DNA of 64,000 bases from Schistosoma mansoni (lineage: Eukaryota; Platyhelminthes; Trematoda; Strigeidida; Schistosomatidae), in the NCBI RefSeq assembly GCF_000237925.1, contig NC_031496.1:2085396-2149395 (forward strand), given 5' to 3'. Shown here one piece after another: positions 52,501 through 61,539 of this stretch; positions within the stretch are counted from its first letter, which is position 1; each line of letters starts with the position of its first letter. A program made the translations under genes and the position numbers. Under the pieces are notes generated by a model that did no database searches, was not told the origin of the DNA, and saw only the letters and a program-made list of their open reading frames with translations.

Positions 52501-55500
52501 GAGCGAACTCTCCCCACTCTCGGTCGTACCAGGGTATTTGGGGGGCCACACCTACGATCTCTCTAGGGATCTCACTCAGAACTTTCAGGTTTTAGGAAAA
52601 ACGCTTAAACATTCAAATCGGAGTCCAATGGTACATCATCAACAACACAATGACCATCCTTCATGTGTATTTTCCTGTATGGAAATGTATAAATTTATGA
52701 ACTGACTAATAGATAATGATATGATAAACACTACATAACACTCACCAATGACTGCTTTTCAACCGATATTTCTGCAGTATTAACTTTTTGAAATGGATCG
52801 TTATCAATGAGAATTACGGCAGCAGAAGTAGGAATTGTAGTAGTAACAGGAGTATCAAGGCGTTTTTCTAGCGATAACCTGTTGAAATTATTAAAGATTG
52901 AATAGAAGGAATATGAAAACAACACATGAAACTAGATAAAAACTATTAAAAAAAGAATGAAAAATGGTTTTCAGGAAAAACAAACAATTTTTTTTTGCCA
53001 ACTATCCCGACCATTGCTGCTACCTTGACGTGGTGGTCCGGCTTGCCTATCGTGATGAGCCAATCGAGCTACACTGGCTGGAACAGTCATTCCCCAAGGT
53101 TCTACCATGCCAGACAGGTCGGTTGAAGAGCGGTAAGACTAAAAGCAGTAAACCCAAGGTCTGAAGGCGAAGTCTTACTGCTGACTGTACAGAGGTGTAA
53201 CGTCAGTAAGGTGTTTCCTTCAGACAACCAGAATAACAGCGATGCTGCCTTCCCACAAGCAGGGGTGGGGTTAGAAAAGGTTGACCCTAAAAATGCACAC
53301 CTCGCCTTATCCCACGGATATCCATCTCTGGCGGTAAGGTCCCAACAGGTACGAAACTAACACAAAAACTACCCACAAAAAGATCGTGTGTGACCGATCT
53401 CAAGCAGTTGTCCCTTGGGCACTGCGGTCACGCTCTCAGGTCATTAAGACCACTTCTAACCCAATTTCCTTTTCAGGTACCTCTAGAAGAACCCTTCCAT
53501 GGTGTGGGCAACCGGGAAGTGATAACTGCCCTCATACCTCTAATAGCACTCAAGACCACCTTCTACCATATGATGTTAAGTTAATTCGAACGAGTGGACA
53601 CATCACAACTTGATCGATAGAGTTCAATCAGCACTCTAAAGGGATAGAAAAACGTGAAACTGGCCACCAATCAAAAAACAATCAATCTACCAGACTGAAC
53701 TGTGTACACATCATAGTTTATTATTTTATTTAAACACATAAATATTGGTACAAGGAAGCACCAGATATATATGCGCCACACAAATCTCATTCGATTAGTG
53801 TGAGGGCTGTGATACTGCCCAGATGCCCAAACTGAAACAGGTGGTTTACTCAGGGGGCCACACCCGGAGCCTTTGACCTAAAGGTCTAATCCAAAAGGCA
53901 ATGGAGCATCGTGAGAAGATGCAGTCCCATGGTAGCCGGTGACCAACGATTGATTTATACACCATTTGTTCCTTCAAAATACTGGAGCCCATGTGCATCA
54001 TTGGTTTGGAATCAGGGTTTTCCAACTCCCCTAGGTGTATCCTTCCTGTCCACCAACTCGGTTAAAGCGCCGGACATTCTCTTTTCGTCCTCTCGATTTC
54101 GTAAACAACACCCCCTTTTAAGAGAAGGCAGTGAGTAGGACTTCCCTGACAGAGGCTATATACACGTGGCCATGTGTGAGCATTTGGAGAGGGAGAGTGT
54201 ACTCTCCCCACTCTTGGCCGTATCAGGGCATTTGGGGTATTATCTTACTAAAAGGTTTGCTGTTGTTACTAAAAAATTTTCATAATAAAAACACCAATGT
54301 CGTCTAGCGTATGGTTAGGATTCATTTAGAATGTTTAGTGTTAAACTAATTTACACTGTGTTGATGTTACAGTTTGCTGTTGAGCAGTAGCTGAATAGTT
54401 GAATTCAACTTTTGGCCACTAACTCGCGGGTTCGAACCCACCCAAGCTACTTCGAGTAGTATCACTCTGGTCCTCAGAAATAGAGTATGGCCTGAAGTGG
54501 AAGATATGAATTTATACCTGGTAAGTTAGTTAGTAGCCTATGCTCAGCAAAACGGAGCCATGATAAGAAACTTTTGAGATACTATTCTAATTTGATTTTT
54601 CTTACTGATTATTTCAATTTCATTACCTTTTCTAATGAATTACCTTGTTTTTGTAAAGATTCTTGGATGTGTATTTTACATTGTAGACTAGTGACTTTAG
54701 CTAGAAAACTATCTGTCTAGTGTTCCTTTTCTCAGGTTTTAATAATTTAGAAATTGATTCCATTCCATCATGAAAATACCCTATTCATTTATTTAAACAC
54801 AAACATTGGTACAAGAAGGCACCAAACAAAAATACGCCACATAAATCATTCGATTTGTGTGAGGGTTAGGATACTGACCGGGTGCCCAAATCGAAGCACG
54901 TGGTTTTCTCAGGGGGTCACTCCCGGAAACTTTGACCTAGAGGTCTAATCCAAAAGGCAATGGAGCAACGTCAGGAGATACAGTCCCATGGTAGATGTCC
55001 ACCAACAATAGGTTCATACACCATTTATTCCCTCAGGATCCTGGAGTCTATATGTACCATTAGTTTGTAATGAGGGTTTTCTAACTCCCTTAGGTAGATA
55101 CTCCATATCCACCAACGCGGTTAAAGTGTCTGACATTCGCTTTTTGTAAACAACACTCCCGCCGCGAGAAGGCAGTGAGTAGGACTTCCCTAGTAGTGGT
55201 TGTATGCAAGTGATCGCAGTAATACTATTTAAACAGTGGTGTTTCTTCTCACATGGTCGCCTTTTCCTCAAGACAGTACATTTCTCTTGTGAAAACTAAT
55301 CTTATTGTCTCTCTTCCACATGCATTAATCGTCCGACCCATTTAATTGTTTCTCATACTATTAGAAACAGTTTCCTTTTAAAATGCTGAGTGTTAAATAC
55401 TAATTTAAAGATAAAATATCACAATTTAGATAATTCCATTGTAAGGTGGTCGAAATCGATTGGCAGAAAGAACTCGCCTGATGTAGATTTGTCAGATCAG

Positions 55501-58500
55501 TTGGTACTTGTTAATAAGGCGTACCTCCAATCTTGAACGAATTTATACTTTCCATGTGATTCGAACTTACTTTATGCTAGGTTTGATATGTCTTGTAGGT
55601 TGAACGCTTTATTCGGATCCTAAGCTATTCCGATAACCCCAGGACTAGCACTACTCAGCAACTTGAAGACCAGAGAGAAGACACGGGTATCAGAGAAAAC
55701 CTTTACTGCAAGGATCATCTTTGTACAGAAAATTGTAGGTATTTATAGATGTTTGCTTAAGTTAAATCAACATCCTAATTTAGCCAATCCAATTAACGAC
55801 ATAAATTGCTACTGACCAATGGTAGCATGCCACGTTGGAACTCCAGAATGTTCTGTCGTACTCTGATTGGTTGGAGCTCTTTTTGAGCCTCTGGAGGCTC
55901 TGTTGGAGTTCGCTGGGAGCCGACTTAATAAGGTTATAGTCGGAAATCAAGACATAGAGTACATATGAAGTTGGGTCATTCAGACTTGTGGTGATTGATC
56001 AGCTTCACTGATAGAAATCAGTTAATACTAAAGAATAAATATGATATATTTTACTACTCAGTGATTGATTAATGCAAAGGCTCAGTGATCTATCGTTTAA
56101 GTGCTCAATCATGAGACTGGTAGGTCCTGGGTTCGAATCTCGCTCGCGAGGCCGGATCGTGGATGAGCACTGCTCAGGAGTCCCATAATAGGATGAAACG
56201 GCCGTCCAGTGCTTCCAGGTTTTCTATGGGTGGTCTAGCTTCAATTAACTCATGATTTTAACTATAAAAATATTGAAATCTCCACAAAACCTCTTCTGAT
56301 CTATAATGCAAATTAGTTTGACTAAAATTAAAAATAACTCCGCCTGTCAGTCAGTCAGTTACAACGTAGAACTTCGTACGTACGTACATCAGTTCGAGTT
56401 GCCATACCACATTAACACAGAGATGAAGTTGTCGATTCAAATCCCATAGTGGTAGAAGTAGTAAGAGTATAAGCAGTAATCCGAAAGATTAGGGTTTGCA
56501 GATATTATTCAAGGAGTATAATACGGTGAAATAAATTTGGAAAGAGAAAAAGGATAAGGACATGAAGAATTTAGAAGATTAGAATTTGGTAGAACACAAA
56601 GAGTGGATGCACCTTCGCCATTGCAAACGATTTTGAGCCATGTCATTCAAGGTCTCTAACCATCGATTGCTATCATCTCGCGAATCCCAACCAGGTAGTC
56701 TACACCTACCAACATGGCCCAGTCCACTTGTCAGTGACTTCATGGATTTATGCCATGTTTTGGTCTGGCCGCCCCTAGCTTTGTTCCAACCTACTCCTAC
56801 ACCATAAAGCATTGCACGTCGAGGCAGTCGGTGGTTGGGCATACGTAACACATGTCCCAGCCATCTCAACTGATGAAGTTTCACTACTTCATCAATCGAT
56901 TTGCCATCATTACCTAGTACCCGTTTCCTAACAACTGCATTACTTACTCCGCCTGTAGCTCCTCCGGGGGCTACTGTCGGTCCCAAGCCCGGGTAAAGGA
57001 GGAGGGTTGGGCATGGGGTTAGCGACCCTATCCTGTAGAAAACTAACTCGTTAAAAAATCGCCAATCAGAGGTCGGTTGCCTATGTTCCATTGGGAGTAA
57101 CAGGCGTAAGTAAGTAAAATTAAACATAATTTATTGAAGTATTCTCGTGGGGGAAAGTGGTGTCAGTTACTTACTTAGTTTGAAGTGTTTCTTTATCAAT
57201 TTGTATTGATTTTGATGGATCCTCCTTTCTAGCTGATTCTTTAGCGAAAACATTATCATCATTAACATCATGATCATCATTATCTATTGATGTTTTTGGT
57301 GATAATGAATCATATTTGAGTTTTTTATTCGTTTTTGGTGAAATATAAATTGATGAATGATGTGATTCATTATCATTTTGTGAACAAACACTTGATTTTG
57401 ATTCACGATTACGATGAGTTGAAGTAGTTCTTCCTTTGGAATGAGTATCTTTACGTGATAAAGATTCTCCGCTTGGTTCAATTCGACTACGATGTGTTTT
57501 TGCAGTGGGAACATCTTTATTGCGATCATCTAAAATCAAGATAATAAAATGACGTACAATGAATACATATTCAAATTGACTGTTAAAATAGTGATATTAA
57601 GTTTGAAAAGTGATTCTTGCTATAGACTGATATCAAGAAAAACAGTGAAAATCACGATGCGCTGAATACCTGAATAGGATAATAACAATAACAATTAGTT
57701 GTGGCGAATTCGGGGGGTCACTATGTCAAAAGACGTTTTTCCTTGTGCTAAAAGTTAGTATTTGCAAGAAACAGGCACGGTAGAACCTACAGGAACATAT
57801 GATCCTGCCAATATGGCTCGGTTCGGTCATCATGATAAGCAAGCCCGACCACCACCCCAAGGTAGCAGCTACGGTCGGGAAATTATTTTGTATACTAGTA
57901 AATTTACATGTAGCCAATAGTTCACTAGGTTTGGGTAATGAGTGGTTAATTATACATAAATATGTTATCCTCCTCCCAACTTTGAAAAAAAATATTACTG
58001 GCATAAACTATAGCGACCATGTAAGCATTAACAAATAGCTAAAAAGATTACACTTACCGCATGGTTTAGGGTTAACAGATTTTGGATTTTTATGTGACCT
58101 ATGGGTAAAATAATTTTAAAAACGTTAAATGAACTGGATTCCTGGAGAAATACGTGTATGCATACATATAACTCGTTTACAAATAAGTTGTTATCGGGAC
58201 ATAGAGTGGATTAAAGATTGTGTTGGGGAACGCTAATTAGCTATTTACTACCCAATCAGAGCTAGTTAATACTTAGAGAAGACTCTAGAACCTTCTCGTA
58301 TAAAAACTATAAACGTTTTTCTTGTCGTGATTCTTACTCCCATCCAACCATATTTTTTGGAATGTAATTACGTTCCTGTCTACTCGTGTTCTGATTCAGG
58401 GACTTGTCGACTGAAGATGTGTCCAAGAATACTAGGCTGGTTTTTAATAATAGATATCATAACAGGTTAATATAGACGACATAGAATTGCAATTTTTAGA

Positions 58501-60049
58501 GGTGCTAATGATTATCTCCCAACTACTAAGGTGGAGTTAGAACCCGCTTGAACATCTGGGCTACCTGTTCCTGCCATTTAGATATTTCAACAAGTTATCT
58601 AATTTTGTTTGTTTTAATACATCAATGTGGCTATTAATCGCATAAACTATTCTATTCAGATGCGTTTCTGAAAAGTTTACAACCTTCTGTTTTACAAGTT
58701 ATTAAAGGCCCAATCAGAGATATCGTGATTACTGGCAGTATGCAGAGAAAAGAATGTACATTATTTAGATGTCGATTGACTGGACTGCTAACTTTTAACT
58801 GGCGATCACTCAATATTTGTTACCAGGATCGATCAAAAAGTAAGAAACGGAAACTTGTTGAAATATATTGTGCTGAGAATTCTATATTGTACCAAAAATA
58901 TAATGCTGAATAATTTATTTATTCATTTAAACACAAATATTGGTACAAGGAAGCACCAGATACATATGCGCCACACAAATCTCATTCGATTAGTGTGAGG
59001 GCTGTGATACTGCCCAGGTGCCCAGACTGAAACAGGTGGTTTTCTTAGGGGGCCATACCCGGAGCCTTTGACCTAAAGGTCTAATCCAAAAGGCAGTGGG
59101 GCATCGTAAGGAGGTGCACTCCCATGGTAGCCGGTGACCAACGATTGATTCATACGCCATTTGTTCCCTCAGGATACTGAAGCCCATGTACACTATTGGT
59201 TTGGAATCAGGGTTTTCCAACTCCCCTAGGTGGACACTCCACATCTACCAACCTGGTTAAAGCGCCGGACATTCTCTTTTCGTCCTCTCAATTTCGTAAA
59301 CAACACCCCCTTTTAAGAGAAGGTAGTGAGTAGGACTTCCCTGACAGAGGCTATATACGCGAGGCCATGTGAGAGCATTTGAAGAGGGAGAGCGAACTCT
59401 CTCCACTCTCGGCCGTACCAGGGCATTTGGGCGTGATTTCTTGAACTGAAGTAGCTGGGGTGGGTTCGAACCCGCGAATCAGTGGCCAAAAAGTGAATTC
59501 AACTATCTAGCTACCGCTCAACAGCAAACTGTAACATCAACAGGACATCAAAAGGACAAATTGCAATTGAGTAGATAAATATTCATAACAATTTTCTTCC
59601 TTTATTTGAAGGTGCTACGATAAATTATATTTAAAATTACACTCAAAAATGCTTCTGAAATACCAAGAAAATAGTCGATACGACTTAAGAAAACATTCCA
59701 AAATATAAAAGAATAATTAAATTAATTACTTAGGAGAAATTTCAGGTATATCGAAAAATTCACCAATTAAATCTTGTCGATCACCAAAACCCATTCGATA
59801 AGTATTCTAAAATACACTTATAATAATGAAATCATACTAAACGGTCTAATTGTTGAGCAGAATAATATGCAGGTCGTGGATCATCCCAACTAGTAGTCTT
59901 TTCTTCATGATTAATATAAAACCTAGATAAAAAAAATGGTTATCGATAAGAAATATTACATAATATACAACAAACCAAAGGCCGGACTCTGAGTCCAATC
60001 GAGACTCCCAGTTAGGAGGTAACGGCTTGTCTGAATAATCAGATGACAT
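49355..60049 (-). CDS. WW-domain protein, complete seven-exon gene, 318 aa
   Basis: The exons (minus strand) are 60049-59976, 59922-59838, 59806-59730, 58098-58058, 57529-57175, 52878-52746 and 49546-49355; they sum to 957 bp. Every junction has GT-AG and a matching phase, and no stop occurs before the final TAA. Residues 8-42 form one WW domain: LPPNWESRLDSESG, then FYINHEEKTTSWDDPR, with both Trp, the aromatic pair and the closing Pro in place, so it should bind proline-rich (PPxY-type) ligands. The middle (residues ~75-215) is Ser/Lys/Asp-rich and probably disordered. The C-terminus holds four GPNP or GPNP-like units (residues ~283-312). No signal peptide or membrane segment is seen. The orthologue is unknown to me. 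An extra exon in the long last introns cannot be excluded. Confidence 0.85.
49589..50245 (-). mobile_element. RTE-like LINE 3' end in the last WW-gene intron
   Basis: Tail (cagtcagtcagtcaatcagc) at 49591, then 3' UTR and C-terminal coding region ([55 protein letters not shown]). 5'-truncated; same subfamily and orientation logic as 24905-25812. Confidence 0.88.
50280..51150 (+). other. G+C-rich island of unknown nature, possibly a fossil LTR-element leader
   Basis: From 50585 to 50960 base composition rises sharply compared with the AT-rich surroundings, with gtgtcgctgccgaccagg near 50625. Two open frames (50569-50835 and 50871-51146) show no domain. The preceding 'gaaaataaagattt' and LTR-like sequence nearby make a decayed LTR-element leader one option; a CpG-rich regulatory island is another. 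Confidence 0.35.
51185..51480 (+). mobile_element. LTR-like fossil repeat
   Basis: Same family as 41560-41870 (there reversed). It contains 'tggtatataaattcag', a TATA-like box, about 90 bp from its left end. Decayed, with no linked coding region. Confidence 0.45.
52023..52548 (-). repeat. SINE-like repeat, full length, twin of 53718-54238
   Basis: Reversed full copy. It shares unusual variants with the copy 1.7 kb away (aaaatactggagcc, gtgtatccttcctgtcc, caacacccccttttaagag). Confidence 0.9.
52746..52878 (-). CDS. WW gene exon 6
   Basis: Acceptor 'ataatttcaacag', donor GTGAGT. The first base completes Lys; the exon then encodes LSLEKRLDTPVTTTIPTSAA, VILIDNDPFQKVN and EISVEKQSL. Flanked by introns of ~4.3 kb and ~3.2 kb. 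Confidence 0.85.
53006..53562 (+). mobile_element. RTE-like LINE, complete 5' end, 3'-truncated
   Basis: Starts with cccgacc at 53006, follows the RTE leader, and enters the coding start ([19 protein letters not shown], then GTSRRTLPWCGQPG). It stops after ALKTT near 53562, well before the endonuclease domain. A second case of a 5'-complete, 3'-incomplete copy. Confidence 0.75.
53718..54238 (-). repeat. SINE-like repeat, full length, twin of 52023-52548
   Basis: Differs from its twin at few positions (for example a Leu/Phe-type change in the fortuitous frame). The hairpin has one extra mismatch (gattagtgtg). Confidence 0.9.
54365..54485 (+). repeat. tRNA-related short repeat
   Basis: Contains an A-box-like tagctgaatagtt and a perfect box B (ggttcgaaccc) ~45 bp apart. 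The same ~100 bp, reversed, is at 59455-59545. It lacks a cloverleaf, so it is a tRNA-derived SINE piece, not a tRNA gene. Confidence 0.6.
54775..55215 (-). repeat. SINE-like repeat, 5'-truncated, older subfamily
   Basis: Tail, hairpin and centre are present (54780-55200). The 5' block is lost beyond 'aggacttccctagtagtgg'. Confidence 0.85.
55590..55960 (-). mobile_element. Solo LTR-like fossil repeat
   Basis: Related to 41130-41445 ('gttgaacgct', then 'ttcggatcctaagct', then 'tgtacagaaaattgtagg'). It looks like an LTR with no body. Confidence 0.45.
56085..56310 (+). mobile_element. Hammerhead-bearing tRNA-like element, copy I (core decayed)
   Basis: Box A region, box B (ggttcgaatctc at about 56130), then the hammerhead with CTCA replacing CTGA, GAAAC and GTC retained, and a perfect 6-bp stem I. 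It ends with 'ctccacaaaacctcttctga'. Antisense to the WW gene. Confidence 0.8.
56346..57115 (-). mobile_element. Internally deleted RTE-like LINE (5' leader joined to C-terminus)
   Basis: Read on the minus strand, ~170 bp of the second-type 5' leader (TPCPTLLLYPGLGP in the fortuitous frame) joins at about 56945 to the C-terminal coding region ([40 protein letters not shown]). The 3' tail is at 56346. The junction keeps one 182-codon frame open, but that protein has no catalytic domain. Confidence 0.8.
57175..57529 (-). CDS. WW gene exon 5 (low-complexity, charged)
   Basis: Acceptor 'cttgattttag', donor GTAAGT. It is 355 bp, entirely open, rich in Ser, Lys, Asp, Asn and His (for example NDDHDVNDDNVFAKESARKE). 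Probably an intrinsically disordered linker. Confidence 0.88.
57740..57884 (-). mobile_element. RTE-like LINE 5' end fragment
   Basis: Begins cccgacc at about 57882 on the minus strand and shows the 'ggtggtggtcggg' partner, then loses similarity after ~140 bp. Confidence 0.6.
58058..58098 (-). CDS. WW gene exon 4 (41 bp micro-exon)
   Basis: Lies between 'ttttacccatag' and a GTAAGT donor, and encodes SHKNPKSVNPKPC with split codons on both sides. Phases fit exons 3 and 5 exactly. Confidence 0.8.
58222..58465 (+). mobile_element. Solo LTR-like fossil repeat
   Basis: Close relative of 46641-46905, from tgttggggaacgctaatt to about 'tatcataaca'. Located in the intron between WW-gene exons 3 and 4? 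No: it lies between exon 4 (58058) and exon 3 (59730), i.e. in intron 3. Confidence 0.6.
58912..59432 (-). repeat. SINE-like repeat, full length
   Basis: Reversed copy in WW-gene intron 3; shares the 'cacccccttttaagag' variant with the twins at 52023 and 53718, so the three form one subfamily. Confidence 0.9.
59455..59545 (-). repeat. tRNA-related short repeat
   Basis: Reversed partner of 54365-54485, with box B (gggttcgaaccc) and the 'gcggtagctagatagttg' A-box region. Confidence 0.6.
59730..59806 (-). CDS. WW gene exon 3
   Basis: Acceptor 'gtgtattttag'. Encodes NTYRMGFGDRQDLIGEFFDI and PEISP, and ends in the Lys codon at a GTAATT donor. Read without splicing it would reach a stop at once, so the phase match with exon 4 is the argument for the donor. 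Confidence 0.8.
59838..59922 (-). CDS. WW gene exon 2
   Basis: Acceptor 'tttatctag'. The first base completes Trp; the exon then encodes FYINHEEKTTSWDDPRP and AYYSAQQLDRL. It ends at a GTATGA donor, phase 0. It completes the WW domain. Confidence 0.88.
59976..60049 (-). CDS. WW gene exon 1
   Basis: Starts at a true ATG (MSSDYSDKPLPPNW) and ends two bases into a Trp codon at a CTTTG|GTTTGT donor. It carries the first half of the WW domain. Confidence 0.88.
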
Positions 60050-60326
60050 TATTTATTCTGAGGAAATACTATTCAATCTGAAAGTTAAATATGAGAAAAA
60101 CTTGTCGTTTTAAAAAGATATCAAATTATTTTATGTTACCATTTCCCTAATAAATGTAAGTGCATTTTGTGTAATTACTGAGTCGTCAGTCCGCTTTTTA
60201 TCTTGTACTTCTCTCTTCCAGACAATGACAAGACTATAATTTGTGGACGACCTTTGTGCACGAATCCTAATTAACCTTGAGAAATATTAGACAATCAGTA
60301 AATAGTCAGTACAGAGTGAAAATATA

Positions 60327-60545
60327 TTATACAAAACCAAAGAATAAAAGTGGAAACACTTCTTTTACATGGGTCAAAAACTTCTCAAGGTTAGATATAG
60401 GTTCAGAAGTTCTAAAATCATAGTGCATACGGTACAGGAACACATCCATATGGCTCCATAGTAGTCGACCTCTGGAATCATGATAAATTCTCAAAAATTC
60501 TTTTAGCCTCGACCACATAGCTTCAATAATGTTAGTATATTGGTA
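60327..60545 (-). mobile_element. DNA transposon fragment, ISXO2/Merlin-like transposase C-terminus
   Basis: The minus strand encodes YTNIIEAMWSRLKEFLR, then LLWSHMDVFLYRMHYDF, then FLTHVKEVFP. This is the end of a DDE transposase of the IS1016/Merlin type, including the Glu of the H-T-N-x-I-E block. The frame is open, but the N-terminal catalytic part is not next to it. Similar ~35 bp sequences at 60228 and 60601 flank it in direct orientation. Confidence 0.55.
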
Positions 60546-60547
60546 TG

Positions 60548-60604
60548 GTTTACGGGTTAGGGTTAGAGTTAAGGTTTACGTGTAGGGTTTAGGGTTATGG
60601 GTGA
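60548..60604 (+). repeat. Degenerate telomere-like (TTAGGG) stretch
   Basis: Contains gggttagggttagag, then gtagggtttagggttatggg: several TTAGGG-like units with spacing errors over ~50 bp. TTAGGG is the schistosome telomere unit. Confidence 0.5.
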
Positions 60605-61539
60605 GACTATAAGTTATGGACAACCTTTGAGCGACGCTAGTGTGACTCTGAGAGTGTCAACATAATAACTAGGACCAAATGAGGGTTATAAACCTGTGTG
60701 AAGAATTCAAATTATGATTTACAGTTCATGATTAAGGCTAGGAATTATACTTAGGGTTTTCATCACGAACTGACATCAGCTATAATGCCAAAACTCTATT
60801 TATCCAAATAGATAATTGAATTTCGCGCCAAAATCTTATGATCACTTCTATTGTAGACGCTAAATTATCACGTCTTCCCTAAAATCCGCTGTAAACCGAC
60901 CGTACGTAAGCATCAGGTGCCGAACTTAGCGCCGTGACCTTGAAAACCCGCGAAAGCTTCTGATTGGCTCGGCAGTATAATTTAATCCTACCTTTGATAG
61001 TGTAGGGTTTAAAACGTGTTACACAGAGATATTTACAATACTCACGGCAAATAGTCGGAGATAAGCTAATCGACTGGGATATGTGACCTTGACGTAGCAA
61101 CTTATAGAAACTCCCATCCAGTTTCTGTAAGTGAACATCCAATATTTTTCGAATGTCATTATATAAATTAGCCTTACTCAATTTCTTTTTGTCTCAGTAC
61201 AGATCTTACGTTCTAATTGATGTCACTTGTTTGAACAAGTTCTAGTCCGTTTGATAGTCATTCGTATATCTCTGTATTTCATAATTTGAGTAATTGTATT
61301 AATCTCAGTACAGTAAGGTTACTGAAGCCAGTAGATACCACATCACCAGATAAGAGATTTGTCAGTTGCACTGTGAAAAAACAACATGGAGGAACTCAGA
61401 ATTTTAAAAAACGATTGTTAATAAAGCGTTAAAGAAGACAGCAATACTAGGTAGAAATGTAAGAATAGAAAAGAAAGTGAGGACGATAATGATAGCAAAA
61501 ACCTAATGATATGTGTTAAAGGTAATGGTAAGCGAGCTG
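60605..61539. other. WW-gene upstream region with one unidentified minus-strand frame
   Basis: A 100-codon frame at 60879-61181 (-) (YNDIRKILDVHLQKLDGSFY, CREYCKYLCVTRF) has ordinary protein composition but no ATG at its start and no family I recognise. It might be another transposase piece. The rest is AT-rich. Confidence 0.35.

Noticed and set aside
54410-54460. tRNA gene around the perfect box B
   Set aside because: No acceptor stem or anticodon arm; repeated at 59455-59545 as a dispersed repeat.
56579-57127. 182-codon open frame as a host protein
   Set aside because: It is a LINE 5' leader joined to a LINE C-terminus by an internal deletion.
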